From positions 1 through 40,360 of the forward strand of contig VGOW01000033.1 of NCBI GenBank assembly GCA_016875735.1: a DNA stretch of 40,360 bases, in the 5' to 3' direction. Made by a program: the position numbers and the translations under genes. Of this stretch, positions 23,150 to 30,855 are shown in pieces. Source of the stretch: Chloroflexota bacterium. Its GTDB lineage: Bacteria; Chloroflexota; Anaerolineae; Anaerolineales; VGOW01. The stretch's first letter is position 1; each line of letters starts with the position of its first letter. The notes under the pieces are model-generated. The model worked only from the letters and a program-made list of their open reading frames with translations. It was not told where the DNA came from and made no database searches.

Positions 23150-25540
23150 ATGCTGAGTTACCCTCGCTGGCGCAAAGTTCTGCGCGACATTTGGAATAAC
23201 AAATCCCGCACCCTGCTGGTGGTGCTGTCCATTGCCGCCGGGGTGTTTGCCATCGGCGCCATCAACGCCACGCAAATCATCCTCGCCCACGATCTGAGCG
23301 CGGTGTATTCGACCACCAACCCGCCGAGCGCCATCATCGGCGCTTCGCCGTTCGATGAAGATTTGCTGGACACCATCCGCGCCATGCCGGAAGTGAAGGA
23401 CGCCGACGCGCGGCGCGGACTCAACGTGCGGGTGAATGTGGGGCCGGACGAATGGCTGGATATGAATCTGTACGCGGTGCGCGATTACGATGACATCCGC
23501 GTGGACAAAATTTTGCCCGAACTCGGCGCGTGGCCGCCGCCGGAAAAAGAAATACTCGTCGAGCGGCAGTCGCTGGCGCTCATCGGCGCGGAAGTGGGCG
23601 ACGCCATCCTCATCGAGATGCCCGATGGCAAACGCCGCCAACTGCCCATCGCCGGACTCACGTATCATTTGCTTCAGCCGCCCGCGCACTTCACCGGCGT
23701 CGCTTCGGGATACGTGAGCCGCGACACGCTGGAATGGCTGGGGCTGACTCGCGACTTCACCACCCTCACTTTCGTCGCCGCCGAAAATGATCGCGACCAA
23801 GAACACATCGAGCGCGTGGCCGAAAAGGTGCGGCGCAAGATCGAGAACAGCGGGCGCGTAGTGTTCAACACCTTCGTGCCCACGCCGGGCAAGCACCCCG
23901 CCGACGACGCATTACAGCCGCTTCTGCTCGTGCTCAGCGCCCTCAGTTACATGGCTCTGCTCATGAGCGGTTTCCTCGTCATCAACACCATCAATGCCCT
24001 GCTCGGCCAGCAGATCAAACAGATCGGCATCATGAAATCGGTGGGCGCGGTATCGAGGCAATTGTTCATCATCTATCTGGTGATGATCGCGCTCTTCAGC
24101 CTTTTGGCGTTGGGGATCGGAATCCCGTTGGGGGCGTTGGGCGCGTACGGGCTTTCGAGTTACGCGGCGGGGCTGATCAATTTTGAGATCACCAGCTCGC
24201 CCATCCAGCCGCGCGTGCTGATGCTGCAAGTGATCTTCGGGCTGTTGGTGCCGTTGGCCGCCGCCTTCCTGCCCATCCTCAACGGGGTGACGGTCAACGT
24301 GCGCGAGGCCATTTACGCGCAGGGCGGCAAAGTGTACGGCTTCGGCGAGCACCTGCTCGATACTCTGATTCACCAGATTCGCGGATTGCCCAGCACCATC
24401 CTCATCGCTCTGCGCAACAGCGTGCGCGCCAAAGCCCGGCTGGCCTTCACCCTCATCACCCTCACATTGGGCGGCGCGGCCTTCATGGGCGTCTATAGTG
24501 TGCGCTCGTCAGCGCTCAACACCTTGCGCGACGCGAAAGAGTATCGCGCTTGCGACATCGAAGTGCGATTCAGCCGCCCGTATCGACAGCAAGTTTTACA
24601 AGACATTGCGCTCGGTGTGCCCGGAGTCGCCCAAGTTGAAAGTTGGGGATTCACGGTCGCCCGCCGAATCCGGGACGACGACACCGAGAGCGCGAGCATT
24701 CAAGTGTTCGCCCCGCCCGCCGACACTCAATTCATTCGCCCGGCGCTGATCAGCGGGCGCTGGCTCTTGCCGGGCGACGCCAACGCGGTGGTGGTCAACG
24801 CCGACTTCGTCAAAGACGAAACGGATGTGAAAGTGGGCGACACGATCACGCTGGACATCAACGCGCAAAAGAAAGATTACAAAGTGGTGGGCGTGGTGCG
24901 GAGCGTGCTGGCCGGGCCGTTCGCCTACATCAACTACCCGTTCTTTGCTTCGTATGCCGCGCGCGACGCCGGCCGCGCCGGAATTTTGCAGGTGATGATC
25001 GACGACAAAAGCCCCGAGTCGCAAACGCGAGTGGGGCAGGCGCTGGAGGCGGCTTACAAAGGCGCAGGCTTCGACGTGAGCAACATCCGCACCACCGCGC
25101 AAGCCGGAAACTTTCTCGGCGAGCAGTTCAACATTCTCATCGTCTTTCTGTTCATGATGGCCGTCATCGTGGCCGGGGTAAGCGCGCTCGGCCTCTCCGG
25201 CGCGATGAGCATGAATGTACTCGAACGCACGCGCGAGATCGGCGTGATGCGCGCCGTGGGCGCATCCGATGCGTCGGTGCTGTTGGTGTTTTTGATCGAG
25301 GGGGTGTTTATCGGCGTCGCCAGTTGGGCCAGCGGCTCGGTGTTTGCCGTGCCGCTCAGCAAGATATTGAGCGATCAGGTTGGCAACGCGCTGCTCAACA
25401 CGCCGCTGTTGTACGTGTTCCCGCCGGAGGGTGTGGCGCTGTGGTTGTTGGGCGCAGTGCTGTTGGCCGCCATCGCCACCTTCATGCCCGCCCACCGCGC
25501 TTCGCGGTTGAGTGTGAGAGAAGTTCTGGCGTACGAATAA
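23150..25540 (+). CDS. Large FtsX/MacB-type ABC transporter permease, orphan
   Basis: 796 residues. One N-terminal membrane segment (about 19-42, LLVVLSIAAGVFAIGAINAT), an extracellular MacB-core-like domain to about 245, then three FtsX membrane segments (about 260-385). A second membrane/extracellular/FtsX repeat follows (segment about 430-450, ectodomain to about 655, three segments about 660-785). The signature LERTREIGVMRAVGA near 685-700 and QQIKQIGIMKSVGA near 280 mark both FtsX halves. Such proteins work with a MacB/LolD-type ATPase in lipoprotein or peptide export; none is encoded nearby. Followed by a strong terminator, so it is transcribed alone. Confidence 0.9.
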   Translation: MLSYPRWRKVLRDIWNNKSRTLLVVLSIAAGVFAIGAINATQIILAHDLSAVYSTTNPPSAIIGASPFDEDLLDTIRAMPEVKDADARRGLNVRVNVGPDEWLDMNLYAVRDYDDIRVDKILPELGAWPPPEKEILVERQSLALIGAEVGDAILIEMPDGKRRQLPIAGLTYHLLQPPAHFTGVASGYVSRDTLEWLGLTRDFTTLTFVAAENDRDQEHIERVAEKVRRKIENSGRVVFNTFVPTPGKHPADDALQPLLLVLSALSYMALLMSGFLVINTINALLGQQIKQIGIMKSVGAVSRQLFIIYLVMIALFSLLALGIGIPLGALGAYGLSSYAAGLINFEITSSPIQPRVLMLQVIFGLLVPLAAAFLPILNGVTVNVREAIYAQGGKVYGFGEHLLDTLIHQIRGLPSTILIALRNSVRAKARLAFTLITLTLGGAAFMGVYSVRSSALNTLRDAKEYRACDIEVRFSRPYRQQVLQDIALGVPGVAQVESWGFTVARRIRDDDTESASIQVFAPPADTQFIRPALISGRWLLPGDANAVVVNADFVKDETDVKVGDTITLDINAQKKDYKVVGVVRSVLAGPFAYINYPFFASYAARDAGRAGILQVMIDDKSPESQTRVGQALEAAYKGAGFDVSNIRTTAQAGNFLGEQFNILIVFLFMMAVIVAGVSALGLSGAMSMNVLERTREIGVMRAVGASDASVLLVFLIEGVFIGVASWASGSVFAVPLSKILSDQVGNALLNTPLLYVFPPEGVALWLLGAVLLAAIATFMPAHRASRLSVREVLAYE

Positions 25541-25566
25541 GCGCCTATGTGTATCACTGGCTAAAC

Positions 25567-25604
25567 CGACGCGGTCTTGTGGAGCAGACCGCGTCGATTT
25601 TTTT
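25567..25604 (+). terminator. Strong intrinsic terminator after the permease gene
   Basis: Perfect 9-bp stem GACGCGGTC (25568-25576) / GACCGCGTC (25587-25595), then T7 at 25598-25604. It marks the left border of the accessory island. Confidence 0.95.
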
Positions 25605-25617
25605 GATTCGACGTAGA

Positions 25618-25976
25618 GTACTTGTTTAGCGTTCAACGGGTTCAGGGCCGTCAGCAAGTGCTAAAGGGCAGGAAAAGAGCGTCCAACCAGCAATTGACAA
25701 GCGGCGATAAGTGAACTACCTTGAACCAGATGACCAAACCCGATAACGTTTTGCAACGGCCCGCAGACCCGCGCGAGGCGCGTTTGGCCGAGTTGGAAAC
25801 TCAACTCCGGCAAGCGGGGCCGCGACGCATTCGATTTTGACCAGCGTTCTGGCAACCTGTCGTCAACAAGGTTTCTCCATCCTAGACTCATTGGTCAAGA
25901 TCCAGCGAAACCTAGGCAACACACTCAAGTCTTTGGCCCCGCCTCTGCTGGATACTTCTTGACGCTAAACAAGTAC
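25618..25976. mobile_element. 359-bp element with 15-bp terminal inverted repeats (MITE-like or IS remnant)
   Basis: GTACTTGTTTAGCGT at 25618-25632 is repeated in perfect inverse as ACGCTAAACAAGTAC at 25962-25976. Inside, no transposase survives. One short plus-strand frame (25730-25840, 36 residues, MTKPDNVLQRPADPREARLAELETQ) looks like the coiled-coil opening of a transposase that is cut after about 28 residues. The right end directly abuts a methyltransferase fragment. I see no target duplication. It may be an internal-deletion derivative moved in trans by a related IS elsewhere. Confidence 0.7.
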
Positions 25977-25977
25977 C

Positions 25978-26316
25978 TATTTTTATTGGCTGAACTTCTA
26001 CGATGGTTTCAAGGCGGGCAAACAATGCGTTGAGATGTTTCCCTGCACGAATTTCTCTGATGAGATGAAATCTATTTTGACCCAAGTATGCCGAGAGTTG
26101 ATGTCCGACCTGAAGAAGAAATCGACTCGTTTGCGGGCGTACTACGCTAAAACTGGCAATGTTGAGTACGACCAGTTCTATCCACGAAACTCTAAACTCA
26201 TCATCGACGAGATCGACCGGGTGCTGGCGAAGCACTACGGGTTCACGGAGGAGGAGTTGGATTTCATCATCAACTACGACATCAAGTATCGGATGGGGAG
26301 GGAGGAGGGGGAGTGA
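25978..26316 (+). pseudogene. C-terminal fragment of an Eco57I-type restriction/methyltransferase
   Basis: The open frame begins one base after the inverted repeat (YFYWLNFYDGFKAG) and continues to TGA 26316. The segment SKLIIDEIDRVLAKHYGFTEEELDFIINYDIKYRMG is the characteristic C-terminus of large Eco57I-class methylases. SDLKKKSTRLRAYYAKTGNVEYDQFYPRNSK precedes it, as in that family. About 110 residues remain of a protein normally near 1,000. The catalytic part (NPPY) is absent from the window, so a larger deletion accompanied the insertion. Confidence 0.8.
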
Positions 26317-26361
26317 GTGAGATTTGGGATTGGCTTACTTCCGAAGAGATCACATCTCATT

Positions 26362-26706
26362 TCATTCGATTTGCAAAGTGAAAGCGATTGCCTTTTCAAT
26401 CTTGTCCACCCACGAGTCCGACAAAGTGCCAAGATAGTCTGTAAGCCGGGCACGATCCACGGTTCTAATCTGATGACCCAATGCCACAGAATCCTCATAG
26501 AGGCCCCCCACGCCTTGGGGGACAAAGACGCAACTGGGGAGTTGGCGATATTTATCAACTTGTGAGGCAGTGAAGGGAACAACGACCAGTGTGCGCGTGT
26601 ACTGGCTAATCGAGTCGCGCTGTAGGATAACAACAGGCCGCTTGCCGTATTGCTCGGAGCCCCGGGTGGGATTTAAGTCCGCAAAGTAAATATCGCCCCG
26701 TTTCAT
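26362..26706 (-). CDS. mazF: MazF/PemK-family endoribonuclease toxin
   Basis: 114 residues. Opening MKRGDIYFADLNPTRGSEQYGKRPVVILQ is the diagnostic MazF beta-strand with catalytic Arg region. VVVPFTASQ carries the second active-site strand, and HQIRTVDRARLTDYLGTLS the conserved C-terminal helix lead-in. MazF cuts single-stranded mRNA at short motifs. It is third in a minus-strand operon, 20 bases after the putative antitoxin. It is convergent with the methylase fragment, whose stop is only 46 bases away. Confidence 0.95.
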   Translation of the reverse strand: MKRGDIYFADLNPTRGSEQYGKRPVVILQRDSISQYTRTLVVVPFTASQVDKYRQLPSCVFVPQGVGGLYEDSVALGHQIRTVDRARLTDYLGTLSDSWVDKIEKAIAFTLQIE

Positions 26707-26726
26707 CGGACGGTTGCTATCCGGCT

Positions 26727-27020
26727 TTAAGCGGCATTTTTGAGATCATGGTCGAGCAGGCGGGCATACTCATCCATCCCCATTTCGGCCAACGCCGCGT
26801 CTTCGTCGGCAAGCGCCTCGTAAATCTTTCCGACCCGGTCCATATCCCTATCGGCCATTTCTGACAATGCCGCGGCTTTCTCTGGCGGCACTTCTTTCCA
26901 GATCCATTGACCGATGATGATTTGCGACGGCGCGCTGGCAGTGAAGGGGGACGGATAAGGGGTTAACATGGGCCGGGATTGGAAAACTATAATCCCGGTC
27001 GTGTTCGAAAAGGTGTTCAT
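26727..27020 (-). CDS. Putative MazF antitoxin of unrecognised type
   Basis: 97 residues from ATG 27020, which has AGGAGG nine bases upstream. The N-terminal 45 residues (IIVFQSRPMLTPYPSPF...) do not look like AbrB, RHH or Phd folds. The C-terminal half is acidic and helical (MADRDMDRVGKIYEALADEDAALAEMGMDEYARLLDHDL), like the toxin-wrapping tails of many antitoxins. Position before mazF and small acidic character support the antitoxin call; there is no family match I can name. It begins two bases after the stop of the Clp-fold protease gene. Confidence 0.6.
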   Translation of the reverse strand: MNTFSNTTGIIVFQSRPMLTPYPSPFTASAPSQIIIGQWIWKEVPPEKAAALSEMADRDMDRVGKIYEALADEDAALAEMGMDEYARLLDHDLKNAA

Positions 27021-27022
27021 GA

Positions 27023-28024
27023 TCAAGCCTCCTGTGTTGAGATGGCTTGTGTCTGCCATTGACCCGCTTCGACTTGCAAAAGAGGAGGTTGGCCGGGTTG
27101 AGCAACACGCACTTTAAGGACAGTCCGGATTTCGTCGGAGAACATCCGGCTTTCGATCATCGCAACTGGCAAACTAAGTTCTGGCGCGCTATCAGTAAGC
27201 GCGGCCGGGTTGAAAGGCCGTCCAAGTTGCAGTTCTTGTTCGTATTGCATGAATAAGCGCATCATGGATTTCTCAATTTCCGGCAGCGCAAACACGACCG
27301 GAATGCCAAGTTTTTGAGCTTCACCCCGGCTGATCGTATAACTGTGGTAATACAGTTTCTCCGCCAATTCATCTACAATCCGCCCAATCGCCCGTTTTCG
27401 CACATCGTCCGTGTAGTGCATTTCGAGCAATCTTGTGGCTAACAGGCGTGTCAGAGCGTGTGAGCGGTAAATTGCGCCGATGGCTAATGGATGAACCCGA
27501 TGAGTCAAATGGCCAAATGCAGTGATTAAGTTGTCTTGATCCGCAATGCCAATACGGTCGCGGGCTAAACTGAAAAAGCCCATGATATCTTCAACGCTAA
27601 TTTGTGTTTTAGGTTCGTTAGGTTGGTCGGCATTGGGAGGGTTATAGGGGGTCTGTACGCTTGAGTCGATGGGCGAGAGTTCGCTCAACGGCCCCATGAT
27701 GATCTCATTTGCCCCAAGCGCCAACATGGTAGCGGCGCTATGAGCCTTGTATGGAATCAGAACACCCAAATGCTGACAATACTCTCGGAGCAAGCTAGCC
27801 AACCGCCATGGCACCATTGTGTCACCGCCGGTGCTGAAAAGGAAAACATCTATCTTATTCGCAGTCTGAAAGCTCGATAGGTGGTTGTAGAATCGTCTTA
27901 CTACATCCATAGCCATTTGCGCCTGAAAAGGATGCGGGCGGTCGGATGTCACGTAAGTGATAACACGCGAGCCGCGCAAATCTTCTAATTCTCGGATGAG
28001 TTGAAGACGATCTAGAAGGGCCAT
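27023..28024 (-). CDS. SDH-family Clp-fold serine protease
   Basis: 333 residues resembling PF01972 (serine dehydrogenase proteinase). FLFSTGGDTMVPWRLA (about 61-76) forms the oxyanion strand, KAHSAATMLALGANEIIMG (about 93-111) carries the predicted nucleophile Ser96, and LSELSPID (113-120) matches the family's GPIDP segment. No signal peptide or clear membrane helix; residues beyond 200 (YYHSYTISRGEAQKLGIPV) fit the C-terminal part of the fold. It heads a three-gene operon with the putative antitoxin and MazF. A TATACT box at 28074-28069 is a possible -10. Base composition is lower in GC than the flanks. Confidence 0.85.
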   Translation of the reverse strand: MALLDRLQLIRELEDLRGSRVITYVTSDRPHPFQAQMAMDVVRRFYNHLSSFQTANKIDVFLFSTGGDTMVPWRLASLLREYCQHLGVLIPYKAHSAATMLALGANEIIMGPLSELSPIDSSVQTPYNPPNADQPNEPKTQISVEDIMGFFSLARDRIGIADQDNLITAFGHLTHRVHPLAIGAIYRSHALTRLLATRLLEMHYTDDVRKRAIGRIVDELAEKLYYHSYTISRGEAQKLGIPVVFALPEIEKSMMRLFMQYEQELQLGRPFNPAALTDSAPELSLPVAMIESRMFSDEIRTVLKVRVAQPGQPPLLQVEAGQWQTQAISTQEA

Positions 28025-28137
28025 AGTAATCTGTGGACAAGTCAGATGGTTGGCGTATCTTCAAACAAAGTATAGCATAACTGATGGAATATGCGCCCGA
28101 ATTGACCAAGCGGGACGAAAAGAAGATGGAAAAAGAG

Positions 28138-28203
28138 AACCCCATTTAGCCTAACAAACATCGGCATCTGACGCATGGCGTCAGACTTCGGCTAAACAGG
28201 GTT
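28138..28203. repeat. Three-part palindromic element upstream of the protease operon
   Basis: AACCC-ca-TTTAGCC (28138-28151) pairs with GGCTAAA-ca-GGGTT (28190-28203), leaving a symmetric ca/ca internal loop. Inside is a separate perfect hairpin TCTGACGC (28167-28174) / GCGTCAGA (28178-28185). There is no T-run next to it, so it is not an ordinary terminator. The compound shape suggests a mobile palindrome or an attC/REP-like folded target. Confidence 0.8.
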
Positions 28204-28255
28204 CAGGTTGATTACAGTGTATTGCAAGGGATGAGGTAGTGTCAACCATGAAAAA

Positions 28256-28323
28256 TCTTCGGAAATAACGGGTAGGCGACAGCAGTGCCGTCGCCCGCGC
28301 CGCAAAATTGCTATTTCCGAAGA
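28256..28323. repeat. Long palindrome overlapping a Y1-transposase fragment
   Basis: Perfect 12-bp arms TCTTCGGAAATA (28256-28267) and TATTTCCGAAGA (28312-28323), with inner stem GGCGAC (28275-28280) / GTCGCC (28290-28295). The right arm is part of the coding frame of the Y1 fragment. REP-type palindromes are the substrates of Y1 (RAYT) transposases, so the association is suggestive. Confidence 0.8.
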
Positions 28324-28534
28324 AGTCTGCTACATTCACCACAACCCGCACAAGCATGGGTTTGTGAGCGACTCGTATTCATCGTATGCCGCCATTCCTA
28401 TCCGCGAATTGATCGGCGAGGATGAAGATTGCGCCGACGCAATCTTCGTTCCTCAAAAAAATTTATTCTTCTACTCAAAAATCCAAAAATTAAAACTGGC
28501 TGAAAAACAGCCCCTAATGCCCAATTTTGAGTAA
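28301..28534 (+). pseudogene. C-terminal fragment of a Y1 (REP-associated, IS200-like) transposase
   Basis: Frame ISEEVCYIHHNPHKHGFVSDSYSSYAAIP continuing to TAA 28534. The YIHxNPxKHGFV...YSSY signature is typical of the end of the Y1/RAYT domain, downstream of the HuH and catalytic Tyr motifs, which are absent here. The 5' portion is gone; the frame begins inside the palindrome at 28256-28323. It ends three bases before the next transposase start. Confidence 0.7.
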
Positions 28535-28536
28535 CC

Positions 28537-28998
28537 ATGGATCTGACTGACGAACAATGGCAGGTGGTCGAGCCGCTCCTCTCTGCCCCCAAACCCGCCG
28601 CTCCCGGCCGTGGCCGGCCTCCTCAAGACGCCCGCGCCATCCTCAATGGCGTCCTCTGGAAAATGCGCGCCGGAGCCGCCTGGACTGTCTTGCCCGCCGC
28701 CTACCCCTCCCATCAAACATGTTACCGCTACTATCGCGTCTGGAAAGCCTCCGGCCTGCTTCAGACCATCATCGCCGCCCTACACAAAGACCTGATCGCG
28801 CGTGGCAGGCTGGACCCTTCCTCGGCTCTTCGGCAGGGTCAAGTCCGAGTCGTGTCTGTCGCTGGCAAGATCACATTCATATTCTCCCCGCGCTTGCGCG
28901 GCGCCTGGCAGGCTTCTATCGCGACGATCCTGCTTCGAATGGCTTACAAAAAAGTTGCCAAACGGTTCAAATCGGGCCAGGCAATATCGTCGGATTAG
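28537..28998 (+). CDS. Short IS5-group transposase with DUF4096 domain
   Basis: 153 residues. The N-terminal DUF4096-type helix-turn-helix region is intact: MDLTDEQWQVVEPLL, GRGRPPQDARAILNGVLWKMRAGAAW, LPAAYPSHQTCYRYYRVW. The remaining 60 residues (VSVAGKITFIFSPRLRGAWQASIATILL) do not contain a recognisable DDE motif, and no second transposase frame follows before tRNA-Asp. Either a solo DNA-binding relic or the first half of a split transposase whose second half is lost. No terminal inverted repeats were found by eye. Confidence 0.7.
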   Translation: MDLTDEQWQVVEPLLSAPKPAAPGRGRPPQDARAILNGVLWKMRAGAAWTVLPAAYPSHQTCYRYYRVWKASGLLQTIIAALHKDLIARGRLDPSSALRQGQVRVVSVAGKITFIFSPRLRGAWQASIATILLRMAYKKVAKRFKSGQAISSD

Positions 28999-29046
28999 GG
29001 ATTGCTGGAGGCGGCCTCCGCCAGTCGGAGCGCCGACTTAAACGCA

Positions 29047-29076
29047 AAAGCCCCAGTCACCTGACCGAGGCTTTTT
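29047..29076. terminator. Bidirectional terminator between transposase and tRNA-Asp
   Basis: AAAGCCCCAGTCA (29047-29059) pairs with TGACCGAGGCTTT (29062-29074) over 13 positions with two wobbles, with T5 on the plus side and a T-rich end on the minus side. Confidence 0.8.
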
Positions 29077-29082
29077 GGGTGA

Positions 29083-29159
29083 TGGCGGACCCGACGGGAT
29101 TCGAACCCGCGATCTCGGCCTTGACAGGGCCGCATGTTAGGCCGCTACACCACGGGTCC
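29083..29159 (-). tRNA. tRNA-Asp (anticodon GTC), CCA encoded
   Basis: 77 nt including a genomic CCA. Acceptor GGACCCG/CGGGTCC, anticodon stem CGGCC/GGCCG with loop CTGTCAA giving GTC, T arm GCGGGTTCGAATCCCGT. Its 3' end faces the accessory island. I found no copy of the 3' end at the island's far border. Confidence 0.97.
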
Positions 29160-29264
29160 GGTAACGGCGCGCGAGATAATACCATACGGGTATGGCGCTG
29201 TCAATGAATCGATCGCGCTGTGCGCGCACTGGCCGTTTTTTGTTTCTGCGGCTACCATTACTGC

Positions 29265-29864
29265 GTGCCGCCGCAAACGTTTCGAGTCTTCGTTGCCGTT
29301 CAATTCTCTGACGGGCTCCGCCGACAATTAGCCGAAGCCATCGCCCGCCTCTCGCGCGCTGTGCCCCCTCGCTCGGTGCAATGGGTGAAGGCCGAGAACA
29401 TTCACATCACCCTCAAGTTTCTTGGCGACACCCCGGTGAACGACATCGCCAAAATCGGCGAGGCCCTCACCTCGGCAGTAAGCGCCGCCGAGCCATTCGA
29501 GTTTGCGCCGAATGGCTTCGGCTGTTTCCCCGATGCGCGCAAGCCGCGTGTGGTGTGGATTGGCGTCGATCACGAGGGCGGACAAAAGTTGAAGGCGCTG
29601 GCCTCAGCCGTCGAAGCCGCGCTGGCCCCGCTCGGCTATCCGCCGGAGCCGCGCCCCTTCTCGCCCCACGTCACTCTCGGGCGGATTCGCCGCGAGACGC
29701 CGCCGCGCGATGCCTCTCGCGTGGGCGCCGTCATCGCCGCCCAACCCGCCGCCCAGTGGCCCGCCGAAAAAGTGTCGGCGGCGCATTTGATGAAAAGCGA
29801 CCTTCGCCCCGGCGGATCGGTTTATACTTCTCTGCGCCTCGCGCCGTTGAGGCCGCATTCGTAA
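29265..29864 (+). CDS. thpR: RNA 2',3'-cyclic phosphodiesterase (LigT/ThpR)
   Basis: 199 residues of the 2H phosphoesterase family. The two H-x-T motifs are NIHITLKFLG (His47) and SPHVTLGRIR (His135). They form the pocket that opens 2',3'-cyclic phosphate ends of RNA. The start RVFVAVQFSDGLR is conserved, so I chose GTG 29265 over 29220, which would add a non-conserved Cys-rich leader. No Shine-Dalgarno sequence seen. Confidence 0.92.
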   Translation: MPPQTFRVFVAVQFSDGLRRQLAEAIARLSRAVPPRSVQWVKAENIHITLKFLGDTPVNDIAKIGEALTSAVSAAEPFEFAPNGFGCFPDARKPRVVWIGVDHEGGQKLKALASAVEAALAPLGYPPEPRPFSPHVTLGRIRRETPPRDASRVGAVIAAQPAAQWPAEKVSAAHLMKSDLRPGGSVYTSLRLAPLRPHS

Positions 29865-29893
29865 CGGAGCGCAAAATAGAATCTCGGATAACT

Positions 29894-29949
29894 GCTCAGT
29901 AGCACTCTTCGACTTCGTTCCGCAAAAAGCGCGGAACTTCGCTCTGAGC
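29894..29949. repeat. Two-part hairpin between thpR and the phosphatase gene
   Basis: Outer GCTCAG (29894-29899) / CTGAGC (29944-29949) and inner GTTCCGC (29917-29923) / GCGGAAC (29931-29937). No T-run, so not a classic terminator. It ends ten bases before the GTG start of the next gene. Confidence 0.55.
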
Positions 29950-29958
29950 GCTTGGCTT

Positions 29959-30681
29959 GTGAGCATCAGATATATGCTGAAGCGTTTATACCTGCGCGAC
30001 GTGGGCGACGAATACACCGGCGATAGCCGCCGCGTGCGAACCGGCCTGCTCTATCGCTCCAGCGGCATCAACCGACTCCGCGCTGACGAACGCAACCAAC
30101 TTCGTGAATTGAGACTCCGCCACATCATCGATCTGCGCGAACCGGCCATCGCCGCGCGCTGGCCCGACCCGATCATTGCCGAAACCGCCACCCAACTGCC
30201 GGTGGGCATGGGCATCTTAGAAACGGTGAAAGTGGGCGACGTGCTGAGGCGGCGAGTCGACTTCCACAAACTGGCTCACAGCGGCTTGTACGCCGACGTG
30301 CTCGAGTCCAACGCCGACTCCGTGCGCCGCTTTTTCAACTCCCTGCTCGATCATCCCACTCCGGCTCTCGTCCACTGCACGGCGGGCAAAGATCGCACCG
30401 GCATGCTCGTGTCGGTGTTGTATGCCGCGCTCGGCGTCCCGCGCCAACGGATCATCGACTCGTATATGGCCATCATGCCTCACCTCGAACAACATTTCCC
30501 TTCCACCATCAAATGGCTGGTGCGGGCATTCGACGGCCCCCCGCTGGCCTATTCGGTCATTCCCCATTACATCGAACGGATGCTGGACTGCATCGAAGAA
30601 AAACACGGGGGCGCCGATGGCTACTTCCAATCCATCGGCTTCGGGCGGCTGGACTCACTGCGCGCTATGTTTCTCGGCTGA
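29959..30681 (+). CDS. Tyrosine-protein phosphatase (Y_phosphatase3 / dual-specificity-like)
   Basis: 240 residues. The P-loop VHCTAGKDRTGM has Cys140 and Arg146 in the C-x5-R arrangement, with the AGKDRTG variant of lipid or tyrosine phosphatases of the Y_phosphatase3 family. RTGLLYRSSGINRL and LRHIIDLREPAI are the conserved N-terminal strands. Starts at GTG 29959; ATG 29974 (MLKRLYLRD) is an alternative. Cytosolic; substrate not readable. Confidence 0.88.
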   Translation: MSIRYMLKRLYLRDVGDEYTGDSRRVRTGLLYRSSGINRLRADERNQLRELRLRHIIDLREPAIAARWPDPIIAETATQLPVGMGILETVKVGDVLRRRVDFHKLAHSGLYADVLESNADSVRRFFNSLLDHPTPALVHCTAGKDRTGMLVSVLYAALGVPRQRIIDSYMAIMPHLEQHFPSTIKWLVRAFDGPPLAYSVIPHYIERMLDCIEEKHGGADGYFQSIGFGRLDSLRAMFLG

Positions 30682-30809
30682 CTTGCGTTTTCGCTTTCCG
30701 AGCAACTTCATACAACCGAGCGGGTTAAAACTTCTGGCTTTGCTTGCGGAGGTGTTCATGCGCGATCACTGAAACGACTCTCACCCCCTCACCTGAACTG
30801 TTCATTACC

Positions 30810-30834
30810 GAAGGCCGGGTCCCCGCCCGGCTTC
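30810..30834 (+). promoter_or_regulatory. Leader hairpin before the permease ribosome site
   Basis: GCCGGG (30814-30819) / CCCGGC (30826-30831) with flanking GAAG/TTC pairs across a bulged G. It lies 10 bases upstream of GAGGAGG and could affect translation, or terminate weakly. No T-run. Confidence 0.4.
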
Positions 30835-30855
30835 CACCACCGAGGAGGAATGACA

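Noticed and set aside
24596-25657. A 353-residue minus-strand frame opposite the FtsX-type permease
   Set aside because: His/Arg-rich antisense shadow crossing the permease terminator; no domain seen.
26317-26565. An 82-residue plus-strand frame opposite mazF
   Set aside because: It is antisense to a strongly conserved MazF and lacks any recognisable motif.
29083-29159. tRNA-Asp as a proven attachment site
   Set aside because: The position is suggestive, but I could find neither a direct repeat of the 3' end nor an integrase gene, so it is left as a possibility in the findings.
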